In this document: piece by piece, positions 26,938-37,323 of the stretch | Layout: the number at the start of each line of letters is the position of its first letter | Numbering within the stretch: position 1 is the stretch's first letter | Assembly: GCF_001750145.1 (NCBI RefSeq) | Contig: NZ_CP015732.1 | Coordinates: 4,216,001 to 4,280,000 of the forward strand | DNA length: 64,000 bases | From: Arthrobacter sp. U41 | GTDB taxonomy: Bacteria; Actinomycetota; Actinomycetes; Actinomycetales; Micrococcaceae | Direction: 5' to 3' | Notes under the pieces: model-generated | Database searches by the model: none | Told to the model about the DNA's origin: nothing | What the model saw: the letters and a program-made list of their open reading frames with translations, nothing else | Program-made: the position numbers and the translations under genes

Positions 26938-29670
26938 ATGAATCCCATTAGGTTGATAGCTGCTGTTTCTGCCTCGCTATTGTTAGCGGCGTCTTTGACG
27001 ACCATTTCACTGGCGCCGGCTATGGCGGCGGCGCCTGTGGCTGCTGTGAAGCAGAACCCGCTCACTGTTAACCCGTCGCCGCTAGCGCCACCGTCCGTTG
27101 AGCAGAGCGATGGAGCACCCACGACCGTCCACACCTTCGAAGTGCCTCCGGCACCGGGGGCCAAGGGTAGCGCGCCTTCCACGGGGGCAGCTACCGAGTC
27201 GTATTCGCTGACGCGTCAAGGCAAGATCGAAGTCACCCTCATGACCGTGCAGTTGGCCGACCAGTCGCCAACCGAAACCGCTGGAATTTCCCTCCCGGCG
27301 GCAAATGCAGCAGTCGACGCCGCGAGCCGGTATTGGCAGACCATGTCCAACAATCGATTGTCCCTTTCAGTTGTTAGCACTCGCACTGGAGTGAAGTCTG
27401 CGGCAACGTCGAATCAGTCCTATGGCCAAATCATGGACACTGTCACCCGCGAACTAAACTGGATTGCAAATCCTTACACGGCTTTGGTCGTTTTCATTGC
27501 GACGCCAACGTTGTCCTCAAATGCCTACGGCGCTGGGTGGAGCACGGCCTCGGGGGTCAGCGGCCGTGTGCTTATGCCGCTGCCCGGACGGCTGACCGAC
27601 AGCGTTCTCACTCATGAGTTCGGACATGTCTTTGGCTTGATGCATTCTGACAGCCTGCAATGCCTCAGTGGAGCCTCGGATGTTGCCAGCAATGCTGATG
27701 GCACGCTCGCGGACTCAAGCTGCACGATCCGCGAATACGGCAACACCATGGATCTAATGGGCGTCTCGCAGCTCAGCCAACCGACGATCAGCTCAAGCCT
27801 GTGGCAGTACGGCGGTTTCGGCAGGGGCGACGAGATTCTCGACGCTGGCAAGATCACCGATAGCAGAAGCTTCACACTCACGGCATGGGCCGGAACTGCC
27901 CCTAACCGGGCCGTCAAGTTCACCGACCCTATCAGTGGAGAGGCGTACTACCTGGAACTGCGGCTTCCCGTTGGCTATGACGCTGCAACTGCGGTCGGAG
28001 GCAACCGGGGCGTAAACATTGTCCAGAGTGGAGGCAGATCCGCTGCTAGCTCGATTATCCTGATGCCGAGCACGAAACCCTACTCCGGCTACTACGGCCA
28101 GAACCATGCGTGGCAGGCGGGCCAAGCCTTCACAACGCACGCGGGGACTCGCGTGTCCATCGGGTGGATCTCTGACACGGCGGCCGGCGTGACCATTGAA
28201 TCGACGGCCGCCATCGCGAGCCGTGCGATGGCGCCGGTGGCGTCGGCGACCACAGGCCTCGGCAGCCCCACCTCCGGAGTTGTCTGCGGGCTTCGAAACG
28301 GCGGCTGCTATCAGGACTACCAGGGCGGGGCCATCATCTGGTCCCCCGCTACCGGCGCGCAACCCACCATGGGAGCGATTCGGGCACGATGGGGCGCACT
28401 TAACTTTGTTGACGGCCCAATGGGTTACCCCACCTCGGGTGAGTTCTGCGGATTGCCGCAGGGCGGCTGCTACCAGGACTACCAGGGCGGGGCCATCATC
28501 TGGTCCCCCACCACCGGGGCGCACGCCTCCACCGGCCCCACCCGCACAGCCTGGGCCCGCACCGGATTCCTCGACGGCCCACTCGCCTACCCCACCAGTG
28601 ACATTGTCTGCGGCCTCGTCAACGGCGGCTGCTACCAGGACTACCAGGGCGGGGCCATCATCTGGTCCCCCACCACCGGCGCGCACCCCTCCACCGGCCC
28701 CACCCGCACAGCCTGGGCCAAAACCGGATTCCTCACCGGAGCTTTGGGATACCCAACCTCCGACCTGAACTGCGGCCTCGTCAACGGCGGCTGCTACCAG
28801 GACTACCAGGGCGGGGCCATCATCTGGTCCCCCACCACCGGCGCCCACCCCTCCACCGGCCCCACCCGCACAGCCTGGGCCAAAACCGGATTCCTCACCG
28901 GCCCACTCGCCTACCCCACCAGTGACATTGTCTGCGGCCTCGTCAACGGCGGCTGCTACCAGGACTACCAGGGCGGGGCCATCATCTGGTCCCCCACCAC
29001 CGGCGCCCACCCCTCCACCGGCCCAACCCGCACAGCCTGGGCCAAAACCGGATTCCTCACCGGCCCACTCGCCTACCCCACCAGTGACATTGTCTGCGGC
29101 CTCGTCAATGGCGGCTGCTACCAGGACTACCAGGGCGGGGCCATCATCTGGTCCCCCACCACCGGCGCCCACCCCTCCACCGGCCCCACCCGCACAGCCT
29201 GGGCCAAAACCGGATTCCTCACCGGCCCACTCGCCTACCCCACCAGTGACATTGTCTGCGGCCTCGTCAACGGCGGCTGCTACCAGGACTACCAGGGCGG
29301 GGCCATCATCTGGTCCCCCACCACCGGCGCCCACCCCTCCACCGGCCCGATCCGCACCCGCTGGGCGGCGCTGAACTTCGTCGACGGGCCCCTGGGCTAC
29401 CCCACCGGCGACGTGACCTGCGGTCAACCCGGAGGCGGCTGCTACCAGGACTACCAGGGCGGGGCCATCATCTGGTCCCCCACCACCGGCGCCCAACCCA
29501 GCCTCAAAGGCCCAATCCGTGACTTCTGGGCCGCCACCGGATTCCTCACCGGACCCCTCGGCTACCCCACAACAGCACAAACCTGCAACCCATCCGGAGA
29601 CCTCTGCACCCAACAATTCGCAGGAGGAAGAATCTCTTGGACCGCCGCTCGCGGCGCATACATCGATTAG
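26938..29670 (+). CDS. Secreted metzincin-type metalloprotease with eight LGFP repeats (first copy)
   Basis: Start ATG 26938 is preferred because AAGGAAAC precedes it; ATG 26926 is an in-frame alternative. The second metzincin gene shows the same AAGGAAAT-ATG arrangement. A signal peptide ends near AMAAA. The protease domain (about residues 80-400) has the zinc motif HEFGHVFGLMH at about residue 226 and a Met-turn-like TMDLMG about 45 residues later, so it is a metzincin. From 28285 there are eight LGFP repeats and a partial ninth. It should digest protein at the cell surface or in the wall; the substrate is unknown. Confidence 0.88.
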   Translation: MNPIRLIAAVSASLLLAASLTTISLAPAMAAAPVAAVKQNPLTVNPSPLAPPSVEQSDGAPTTVHTFEVPPAPGAKGSAPSTGAATESYSLTRQGKIEVTLMTVQLADQSPTETAGISLPAANAAVDAASRYWQTMSNNRLSLSVVSTRTGVKSAATSNQSYGQIMDTVTRELNWIANPYTALVVFIATPTLSSNAYGAGWSTASGVSGRVLMPLPGRLTDSVLTHEFGHVFGLMHSDSLQCLSGASDVASNADGTLADSSCTIREYGNTMDLMGVSQLSQPTISSSLWQYGGFGRGDEILDAGKITDSRSFTLTAWAGTAPNRAVKFTDPISGEAYYLELRLPVGYDAATAVGGNRGVNIVQSGGRSAASSIILMPSTKPYSGYYGQNHAWQAGQAFTTHAGTRVSIGWISDTAAGVTIESTAAIASRAMAPVASATTGLGSPTSGVVCGLRNGGCYQDYQGGAIIWSPATGAQPTMGAIRARWGALNFVDGPMGYPTSGEFCGLPQGGCYQDYQGGAIIWSPTTGAHASTGPTRTAWARTGFLDGPLAYPTSDIVCGLVNGGCYQDYQGGAIIWSPTTGAHPSTGPTRTAWAKTGFLTGALGYPTSDLNCGLVNGGCYQDYQGGAIIWSPTTGAHPSTGPTRTAWAKTGFLTGPLAYPTSDIVCGLVNGGCYQDYQGGAIIWSPTTGAHPSTGPTRTAWAKTGFLTGPLAYPTSDIVCGLVNGGCYQDYQGGAIIWSPTTGAHPSTGPTRTAWAKTGFLTGPLAYPTSDIVCGLVNGGCYQDYQGGAIIWSPTTGAHPSTGPIRTRWAALNFVDGPLGYPTGDVTCGQPGGGCYQDYQGGAIIWSPTTGAQPSLKGPIRDFWAATGFLTGPLGYPTTAQTCNPSGDLCTQQFAGGRISWTAARGAYID
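28285..29667 (+). repeat. Tandem 162-bp LGFP repeat array in the first metzincin gene
   Basis: Eight units (seven of 162 bp, the last 165 bp) run from 28285 to 29583, with a partial unit after. Units three to seven are nearly identical to each other and to units of the GH25 gene. Bases 29110-29664 match 26272-26826 with no difference I can find by eye. Confidence 0.95.
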
Positions 29671-29914
29671 CTATGGGCACACAAATTCGTGAGGGGACCG
29701 GGTTACTGAGGAGTTGCAAGATCGGAGGCAATTCGGGTTGCGATTCGACTGCGTCCCGGGGCGTACCCTCTCGGCCGCCCGCCGCAATAGGGTGCTGGCT
29801 GAATAGGTGGCGGTCAGGATATGAATTCCGGCGAGCCTCTCGTAATCCATCATCCTCTCTGAGATTTGCGGTTATTCTGATTGCGGTCTCGAAGGTAGCT
29901 AACTGGGGGAATAA

Positions 29915-31846
29915 ATGAACAAGATTAGACAACAACACCGCATAGCCTGGGCCATTGTGGGTTCGATCACTTTAGTTGCCGCCTTTGGCTCGACGGCCAA
30001 TGCAGAGACCACCCCGGCGCCAGCGCCCCTCCCCTCGGTCTCCGCTACAGTGACACCGCCCAGCGACGCGCCGACTTCGCCCTCTGTCAATCAGAGCAAC
30101 TCCGCCGCCCCGACGAACACGCCGACCCTCCAACCCGAACCCGCCTCGCCTTATCCGACTATCGAGCCAACTCCATCCTCACCAGCAGCCTCGGCACCAG
30201 CTGAAGCGGCAGTGGATCCGAGCGAGCCGTTGTCTGCGGGCGCGCAAGCTGTACTGGATCGTTGGCTAAGCCTTGGTGGGGATTCCGGCGTTCTGGGTGC
30301 GGCCAAGGCACCAGCCACATGTGGATTGACGGGTGAGGGCTGTCTCCAAGAATTTACTCATGGCAGCATCTCCTGGACCGAAGCTACCGGTGCACACCCA
30401 ATTACGGGCGACATTCTGGCTCGATGGTCCTCAATGAACGATGTCGACGGCAGAATGGGCTATCCTACCGACTCCGAGACATGCGGACTCCCCCAAGGCG
30501 GCTGCTACCAGGACTATCAAGGTGGCGCCATTATCTGGTCCCCCGCGACCGGAGCCCAAGCCACATGGGGCCCGACCAGAGCTCGCTGGGGGACCCTCAA
30601 CTTCGTCGACGGCCCTATGCGCTATCCCACGGGGGACGTGACATGCGGTCTGGCCCGGGGGGGCTGCTATCAGGACTACCAAGGCGGCGCCATCATCTGG
30701 TCCCCTGCTACCGGAGCCCAACCCACGTGGGGCGCCACCCGGATGCGGTGGGCGACCCTCAACTTCGTGGACGGTCCCATGGGCTACCCCACCAACGCCG
30801 AAACGTGCGGCCTGCCCCGAGGGGGCTGCTACCAGGACTATGAAGGCGGAGCTATCATATACAGCCCCGCTTCGGGAGCGCACCCGACGTGGGGAGCGAT
30901 CCGGACTCGCTGGGCGGGCCTCAACTTCGTCGACGGCCCCATGGGCTACCCGACTAACGCAGAAACCTGCGGGCTTACGCAGGGAGGGTGCTACCAGGAT
31001 TACCAAGGCGGCGCGATTATCTGGAGTCCGGCCACCGGAGCCCATCCCACGTGGGGCGCCACCCGGATGGAGTGGGGAGCGCGAAACTTTGACCGTGGTT
31101 CCCTTGGATTTCCCACGAGCGGCGAATCCTGCAACGGGGACCAATGCGTGCAGTTCTACCAGTTCGGAAAGCTCAGCTGGTCGCCCTGGGCCGGCATCGG
31201 ATACTCCCTTTATCCATCCAGCTACTGCGAGTCACTCAACCGCGGAACCGCACGGTACCCGGGGGGAACCTCCCGAGTTTCCTTCGCAGTCGCCGAAAAC
31301 TACCCCTCGACGCGGGTCTCATTTGTCAATTGCTTCCGGCAGAACGGCCGCTACGTCACAGAGTGGAGCACCTCCGGATTCAACGGAGAAAGCGGATTTG
31401 CCCGCCCTGGCGTGGCTTCTGGCCCAACCATTAACAAGTACTCGCCCACGGGCTCTTTCACGGTGACGGACAGCTTCGGGTTGAGCAACCCGGGAACGGC
31501 GCTGAATTACCTCACGTTGAACCCGTACTCGCGGTGGGGCGGACGGCTGAATTCGAACTATAACAAGTACTTTGAATCCAGCGCCGACATCTTCCCGGAC
31601 GAGAACATGTGGTATTACGCCACTCGCCGATCGGGCGACTACAGGCAAGGCGCAGTTATCAATTACAACCGGCCCCCTGACTCCCCGATCACAATGAATG
31701 CTGGTTTCGCGATCTTCCTCCACGCAAATCCGGTACCGACGTGGGGGTGCATCTCGCTAAGTGAAAGCGACGTCGTGCGCTACCTCCGAACGGCCGCCCC
31801 CGGCGATCGACTCATAATGGGCGTAGGCTCCGATGTCTTCCTATAA
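29915..31846 (+). CDS. Secreted L,D-transpeptidase-like protein with five LGFP repeats
   Basis: ATG 29915 has a GGGGGAATAA leader. The 643-residue product has a signal peptide (ending near STANAE), a Pro/Ser/Thr linker, five LGFP repeats of 54 residues (from 30320) and a partial sixth. The C-terminal domain of about 220 residues carries SPTGSFTVTDSFG, IFLHANPVPTWGCISLSE and an AAPGDRLIMG ending. The His near residue 603 and Cys near residue 612 fit the YkuD-type catalytic H...GC motif. It would cross-link peptidoglycan or attach protein to it. The repeats are more diverged in DNA than in the two genes before it. It overlaps the next gene by 14 bases. Confidence 0.82.
   Translation: MNKIRQQHRIAWAIVGSITLVAAFGSTANAETTPAPAPLPSVSATVTPPSDAPTSPSVNQSNSAAPTNTPTLQPEPASPYPTIEPTPSSPAASAPAEAAVDPSEPLSAGAQAVLDRWLSLGGDSGVLGAAKAPATCGLTGEGCLQEFTHGSISWTEATGAHPITGDILARWSSMNDVDGRMGYPTDSETCGLPQGGCYQDYQGGAIIWSPATGAQATWGPTRARWGTLNFVDGPMRYPTGDVTCGLARGGCYQDYQGGAIIWSPATGAQPTWGATRMRWATLNFVDGPMGYPTNAETCGLPRGGCYQDYEGGAIIYSPASGAHPTWGAIRTRWAGLNFVDGPMGYPTNAETCGLTQGGCYQDYQGGAIIWSPATGAHPTWGATRMEWGARNFDRGSLGFPTSGESCNGDQCVQFYQFGKLSWSPWAGIGYSLYPSSYCESLNRGTARYPGGTSRVSFAVAENYPSTRVSFVNCFRQNGRYVTEWSTSGFNGESGFARPGVASGPTINKYSPTGSFTVTDSFGLSNPGTALNYLTLNPYSRWGGRLNSNYNKYFESSADIFPDENMWYYATRRSGDYRQGAVINYNRPPDSPITMNAGFAIFLHANPVPTWGCISLSESDVVRYLRTAAPGDRLIMGVGSDVFL
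30320..31129 (+). repeat. Five LGFP repeats in the L,D-transpeptidase-like gene
   Basis: Five units of exactly 162 bp run from the TGT at 30320 to 31129. The first is the most diverged (CGLTGEGC, EFTHGSISW); the others have CYQDYQGG or CYQDYEGG and FVDGPMGYPT. The codons vary between units, unlike the homogenised arrays of the two upstream genes. Confidence 0.9.
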
Positions 31847-32462
31847 GCGCCCCCTTGCTGTCTGTACCGCATTGCTGATCCTGGGCGCTTCCACAGCCTG
31901 CACCCCGGATGGTCCGTCACCCGTCGCCACACCCAGCGCCTCCACTATCTACGCTTCACCCACTAGCGACCCCACAACCCCAACCACCGCCCGGGACGGC
32001 CGGACCGTCCTCCCGACGACGGAGTCCTCGGCTTGCTCGCTATTGAACGAGACCGTGATTCGGGAAGCGCTCGGGGAAGTCGCAGCAGCACTCGAACCGG
32101 TACAGCCGAGCGTGGAAAGGCTCCCGGACGGGACGATTAAAGACTCTTGCTTGTACCCCTTCGACAAGGGAGGGGCTACGACCAATGCTCTCCTCGTGGA
32201 AGTCCACACTTACCCGAGCCCGCAGGTAGCGGTGGATTCCGATCCATTTGCCCTCCTGATGAATGCTGTTGACCTCCCTGGCCTGCGGAAACCGACTAAG
32301 TTCGCCGTCAACACCCTCAGTGAATCAACGGAGTTCGCGGTGGCATCGCTCGACGGCGCGCGGGTTGTCAGATTGGTTGCAGCCCTTCCGTCAGCGACTG
32401 CGTGGGACCGAGCTGCCGGTCAGGATCACATGTTAAAACTCGCGACAGCAGCTGGGCTCTAA
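31833..32462 (+). CDS. Small secreted lipoprotein-like protein (DUF3558-like)
   Basis: The 209-residue product starts inside the end of the previous gene, so the pair is probably coupled. The N-terminus MSSYKRPLAVCTALLILGASTAC is a signal sequence ending in a Cys; the lipobox is imperfect (STAC). A Ser/Thr/Pro linker follows, then a globular part with CSLLNETVIREALGE and a second Cys (DSCLYPF), a pattern seen in DUF3558-type lipoproteins. No catalytic motif is evident. It may help the LGFP enzymes at the membrane surface, but this is context only. Confidence 0.7.
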   Translation: MSSYKRPLAVCTALLILGASTACTPDGPSPVATPSASTIYASPTSDPTTPTTARDGRTVLPTTESSACSLLNETVIREALGEVAAALEPVQPSVERLPDGTIKDSCLYPFDKGGATTNALLVEVHTYPSPQVAVDSDPFALLMNAVDLPGLRKPTKFAVNTLSESTEFAVASLDGARVVRLVAALPSATAWDRAAGQDHMLKLATAAGL

Positions 32463-34075
32463 CTCCAGAAGTGGGCCGCAAACCTCAGGAAATAAAGCCA
32501 CAAAGCAGCGGCGCTGGGACAGACGGCCAGCCAGAGGGCCGCCTGCCTGGCTCCGCTGGATTACGCCAAGAATTACACACCTCTGGCGCAGAAACTGACG
32601 CAATCACGAAAGTCCTTTGCAGGTCCCGGCACGTGACCGGATCCCCAACAGGCTGCTCCCTAAACTGATTCGACGTGTGGCCCCAGCGCCACCCTGGCCG
32701 CGAGAAGTCGAGTCCGCGTTCTATGAAGGAAATAATGAACCACTTACGGACCCTGGCAGCACTCCTCTCAGCATCGCTGTTATCGGTGGCAATTGCCACT
32801 TCGGGGCCGCTAAGCCCCGCGACTGCCGAGACTCCCCCGCCCGCGCCGCTTACCTCCGCGACTCCCGAATCTGCCCCTTTAGGGAATTCGGAAGAGCAAC
32901 CTGACGGCACTCCTACATCCGTCCACTCTTTTGAAACGCCTCCTCCTGCCGGCGGGAAGGGACAAGTGCTGGATACCGGGATCGCCGCAGAGGCGTTCTC
33001 TCTGGCCCGGCAGGGAGACATCAAGGTTTCCCTGATGACTGTCCAGCTCTCGGACAAGTCTGAAGCGGAGACCAACGCCATTTCGCTGGTTTCCGCCAAC
33101 ACCGCCATCCAGGTGGCGAGCAACTACTGGAAAACGATGTCCAACAACCGGCTTTCGTTCTCTGTGTCGAACACACGCACGGGCGTAAAATCCTCGGCGG
33201 CGTCCTGGCAGTCCTATACCCAAATCATGGAAACGGTCACGCGGGAGATCGGCTGGGTCAGTAATCCCTACACCGCCTTGGTCGTGTTTGTCGCTTCTCC
33301 GACCCTATCCTCGGGGGCCTATGGCGCAGGGTGGAGCACTAACGGCATCAGTGGCCGTGTCCTGATGCCGCTGCCGGGCACCCTGACCAACAGTGTCGTT
33401 ACGCACGAATTCGGCCACCTCCTAGGGCTGATGCACGCCGATAGCCTGCAGTGCGGGAGCGGGGCAACGGACGTGGCCAGCCTGTCAGATGGCACATTCG
33501 CCGACCCAAGCTGCAGCATTCGCGAATACGGCGACACCATGGACCTGATGGGTGCGTCCCAAACCAGTCAGCCCGCCATCAGCTCCAGCTTGTGGCAATT
33601 CGCCGGTTTTGGTCGCGGCGACGAGATTTTCGACGCCGGCACGGTAGGCGACCGGCGAAGCTTCACCCTGACCGCGTGGGCAGGGACTGCCCCCAACCGC
33701 GCCGTCAAGTTCAGGGATCCGGTCAGCCAAGAGGTCTACTATCTTGAGTTGAGGCTACCGGTTGGCTATGACACGGCTACCGCCGTCGGCGGAAACCGCG
33801 GCGTGAAGATCGTCCAGAACGGGGGGTCGACGTCGGCCAGCTCTATCATCCTGATGCCCAACGCGAAACCGTTTGCAGGGTACTACAGCTATCAACACGC
33901 TTGGCAGGCCGGCCAAATCTTCACCACGCACGCCGGAACAAAGGTGTCGATCGACTGGATTTCGAGCTCGGCCGCCGGGGTAACAATCGAATCGACTTTT
34001 GCCGCTGCGAGCAAGGCGATTGCGGCGGTGGGGTCGTCGTGGGCGGCACTTGGTGCCTCGACGTCGGGAGTGGTC

Positions 34076-35580
34076 TGTGGACTGCGGGACGGCGGATGCT
34101 ACCAAGACTACGAGGGTGGGGCCGTTATCTGGTCCCCGGCCACTGGGGCCCAGCCCACGTGGGGCGCTATCCGGGCCCGGTGGGGGTCATTGAACTTCGT
34201 CGACGGCCCCATGGGGTATCCGACTTCGGCTGAGGTCTGTGGTCTGCCGCAGGGCGGCTGCTACCAGGATTATCAGGGCGGCGCCATCATATGGTCACCG
34301 GCCACCGGCGCGCAGCCCACCTCGGGTGCAATCCGCGCCAGGTGGGCGGCTCTGAACTTCGTGGACGGCCCGCTGGGATACCCAGCCAGTGGCGTAACCT
34401 GCGGCCAGCCCGGAGGCGGCTGCTACCAGGACTATCAGGGCGGGGCGATCATCTGGTCCGCCGGCACGGGCGCCCATGCCTCGACGGGACCGATCCGCAC
34501 GGCGTGGGGCGCCACCGGCTTCATTGGCGGGTCGATGGGGTACCCAACCGCTGAGGTGACGTGTGGCCTGCCACAGGCCGGCTGCTACCAGGACTACCAG
34601 GGTGGAGCCATTATCTGGTCTCAGGCCACCGGCGCACGGGCCACATCTGGTGAAGTTCGGGCACGCTGGGCGGCGCTGCACTTCGTCGACGGACCCTTAG
34701 GCTACCCCACCGGAGATATGACCTGCGGCCAGCCCGGAGGCGGCTGCTACCAGGACTACCAGGGCGGGGCGATCGTCTGGTCCCCCGCCACCGGCGCCCA
34801 CGCCTCCGCTGGCCCAATCCGCACCGCCTGGGGTGCCACCGGCTTCCTTAGCGGACCCATGGGATACCCCACGGGTGGAGTGACCTGCGGTCTGCCGGAG
34901 GACGGCTGCTACCAGGACTACCAGGGCGGGGCCATCATCTCGTCCCCCGGAACCGGAACCCGTGTGTCGACCGGTCCGATCCGTACCCGCTGGGCGGCGC
35001 TGAACTTCGTAGACGGACCCTTGGGCTACCCCACCGGCGAGGTGACCTGCGGTCAGCCCGGAGGAGGCTGCTACCAGAACTACCAGCGCGGGGTCATCTC
35101 CTGGTCTACCGGCACCGGCGCCCACGCCTCCACCGGCCCAATCCGCACGGCCTGGGACGGCACCGGATTCCTTAGCGGCCCGCTCGGGTACGCAACCGGG
35201 GAAGTCACCTGCGGGCTGCCGGAGGGCGGCTGCTATCAGGACTACCAAGGCGGGGCTATCATCTGGTCCCCCGGCACCGGCGCCCGGCTCTCGATCGGAC
35301 CGATCCGCACCGCTTGGGCCGCCACCGGCTTCCTCACCGGCCCCCTCGGCTACCCCATCGGCGACGTAACCTGCGGGCTTCCGCAGGGCGGCTGCTATCA
35401 GGACTACCAGGGCGGCGCCATCATCTCCTCCCCCGGCACCGGAACCCGCGTTTCAACCGGTCCGATCCGCACCCGCTGGGCGGCTCTGAACTTCGTTGAC
35501 GGACCCTTGGGCTACCCGACCGGCGATGTGACCTGCGGCCAGCCCGGAGGAGGCTGCTACCAGGACTACCAGGGCGGGGC
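34076..35580 (+). repeat. LGFP repeat array in the second metzincin gene
   Basis: Nine units of exactly 162 bp (34076-35533) are followed by the start of a tenth, cut by the IS21 element. The units are clearly diverged in DNA and alternate between two types, one with TAWGATGF or similar and one with RWAALNFVDGPLGYPT, which suggests an older two-unit duplication. Confidence 0.9.
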
Positions 35581-35844
35581 TGTGTGTGATCGACTATCTG
35601 TAGGCCGTTTCAGCCAGGAATTTGAGCCATGTTGGTGGCTCGTTTCAGGCCAAAAGAGCGGTAAGAATTAGGCCAGTTTTTTCTTCCCGGAATCAGGTTT
35701 CGGGGGCTTGCCTGAAGTTAGAGATCACCCGGGTGGTCGGGGGCCTTTCCCAGAGTGTTGGGGACATGGGCCCGCCACCCCCAGATAGGTTCCTTACGGT
35801 GCTGCCATTGCGAAGCGTATGCGCCGGAAGGGCTGGAAAGTGAG

Positions 35845-37323
35845 ATGACGGTACCCATGTCCGTTCAAGAAAATATCAGAAGACTCGACTCCCAGGGAGT
35901 CCCGGTGCGTCAGATCGCCCGAAGGCTTGGAGTGAGCCGGACCTCGGCGGCCAAGTACGCCGAGCAGGAGGACTTCTCCCCGGCGCCGCGGGCACCGCTG
36001 GCCAGGCCGGGGGCCTCGGTGCTGACCGGGTTCGAGCACATCATTGAGCGGTGGCTCATCGAGGATCAGCGCCGGAACCGCAAGCAGCGGCATACGGCGA
36101 AGCGGATCTTCGACCGGCTCGTTGACGAGCATGGTTTTACCGCCACCTATTCACCGGTCCAGCGGTACGTGAAGAAATGGTTGGCCGCCCACCGGCAGCC
36201 CGGTGAGGGGTTTACCGAACTGGTCTGGCCTGCCGGCACCGTGCAGGTCGACTTCGGTCAGGCCGAGGCCATCGTTGCCGGGATCCGGCAGGTCCTGCAT
36301 ATCCTGGTGGTGACCTTCCCGTTCTCGAACATGCGCTTCGTGCAGGCGTATCGGGGCGAGACCGCCGAATGCGTGGCCCACGGGCTGCGGAGGGTGTTTG
36401 AGCACATTCGGGCTGCGCCGCGGCACATGGTCTTTGATAATGCCACGGGCATCGGAAATCGGGTGGGAACCCGGGTGACCGAGACGAAGCTGTTTGGCGC
36501 CTTCAAACTCCACTACAGGTCCGAGTCACGCTATTGCAATCCGTACTCGGGCCATGAGAAGGGCAACGTGGAGAACGCGGTGGGGTTCCTGCGCCGGAAC
36601 TTCATGGTCCCCGAGCCGGAGGCCGCCACCCTGGAGGGGCTGAACAAGGACCTCATGGCGCGCTGCGACGCGTTGGCCACCACCGTGCACTACCGCAAGG
36701 GCCTGCCCCTGGGTGAGCTGTTCGCCCAGGACGTTGCGGCGTCCATAGACCTGCCGGGGATCGGTTTCGATGCCGTGCGCTACGAATCGCGCAAGGCCGA
36801 CAAGACCGGGAACCTGCTCATTGACGGGAACACGTACGCCGCCGGGCCCGCTTTCCACGGGCGAATGCTCACGGTGGGGTTGGGACACGACGTGGTGCAG
36901 ATCCTTGATGAGCATTCCGAACCTGTCCGCACGTTCCCGCGCGTCTTCGGCAAGCAGGCCGAGACGGTCTTTGACCCTGCTTCCCTGGTGCCGTTGCTGG
37001 TGACGAAGCCCGGGGCGTGGTCCCATTCGCCGCTGCGGGCCCTGGTGACGGACCCGGTGCGTGACTGGTTGGACCGGGCCACGGCCACGGATCGGCGCCG
37101 GCTGCTCAACTCGGTGGATGCTGCCTCATCGGTGGCGGGATTCGATGCCGCGGTGGCCGCTGCCGACACCCTGATCCAGCGCGGGGATGCACCGGACATG
37201 GCCATGCTGGGCATGCTGGCCCGCCGTCTGGCTGATGGCACCGAACCGGAGGCAACGAACGTGGACCTGAGCGTCTATGACACCTTCACCACCCTGAACA
37301 CCACCACAGGAGAAATAGCATGA
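35845..37323 (+). CDS. istA: IS21-family transposase IstA
   Basis: The preferred start is ATG 35845 (MTVPMSVQ), giving 492 residues; the frame is open from 35755. An N-terminal helix-turn-helix (VRQIARRLGVSRTSAAKYA) is followed by the integrase core, with the acidic triad in VQVDFGQ, FDNATG and HEKGNVENAVGF. The C-terminal half has the Mu-type beta-barrel region (NLLIDGNTYAAGP). It overlaps istB (ATGA). No disruption is visible. Confidence 0.95.
   Translation: MTVPMSVQENIRRLDSQGVPVRQIARRLGVSRTSAAKYAEQEDFSPAPRAPLARPGASVLTGFEHIIERWLIEDQRRNRKQRHTAKRIFDRLVDEHGFTATYSPVQRYVKKWLAAHRQPGEGFTELVWPAGTVQVDFGQAEAIVAGIRQVLHILVVTFPFSNMRFVQAYRGETAECVAHGLRRVFEHIRAAPRHMVFDNATGIGNRVGTRVTETKLFGAFKLHYRSESRYCNPYSGHEKGNVENAVGFLRRNFMVPEPEAATLEGLNKDLMARCDALATTVHYRKGLPLGELFAQDVAASIDLPGIGFDAVRYESRKADKTGNLLIDGNTYAAGPAFHGRMLTVGLGHDVVQILDEHSEPVRTFPRVFGKQAETVFDPASLVPLLVTKPGAWSHSPLRALVTDPVRDWLDRATATDRRRLLNSVDAASSVAGFDAAVAAADTLIQRGDAPDMAMLGMLARRLADGTEPEATNVDLSVYDTFTTLNTTTGEIA

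Noticed and set aside
27793..29616. Long minus-strand ORF of 607 codons opposite the first metzincin gene
   Set aside because: Same cause: an open antisense frame created by repetition of the LGFP units.
25285..29667. Regular direct repeats resembling a CRISPR or satellite array
   Set aside because: The units are 162 bp, in frame, and encode LGFP modules; there are no short repeat-spacer units and no cas genes.
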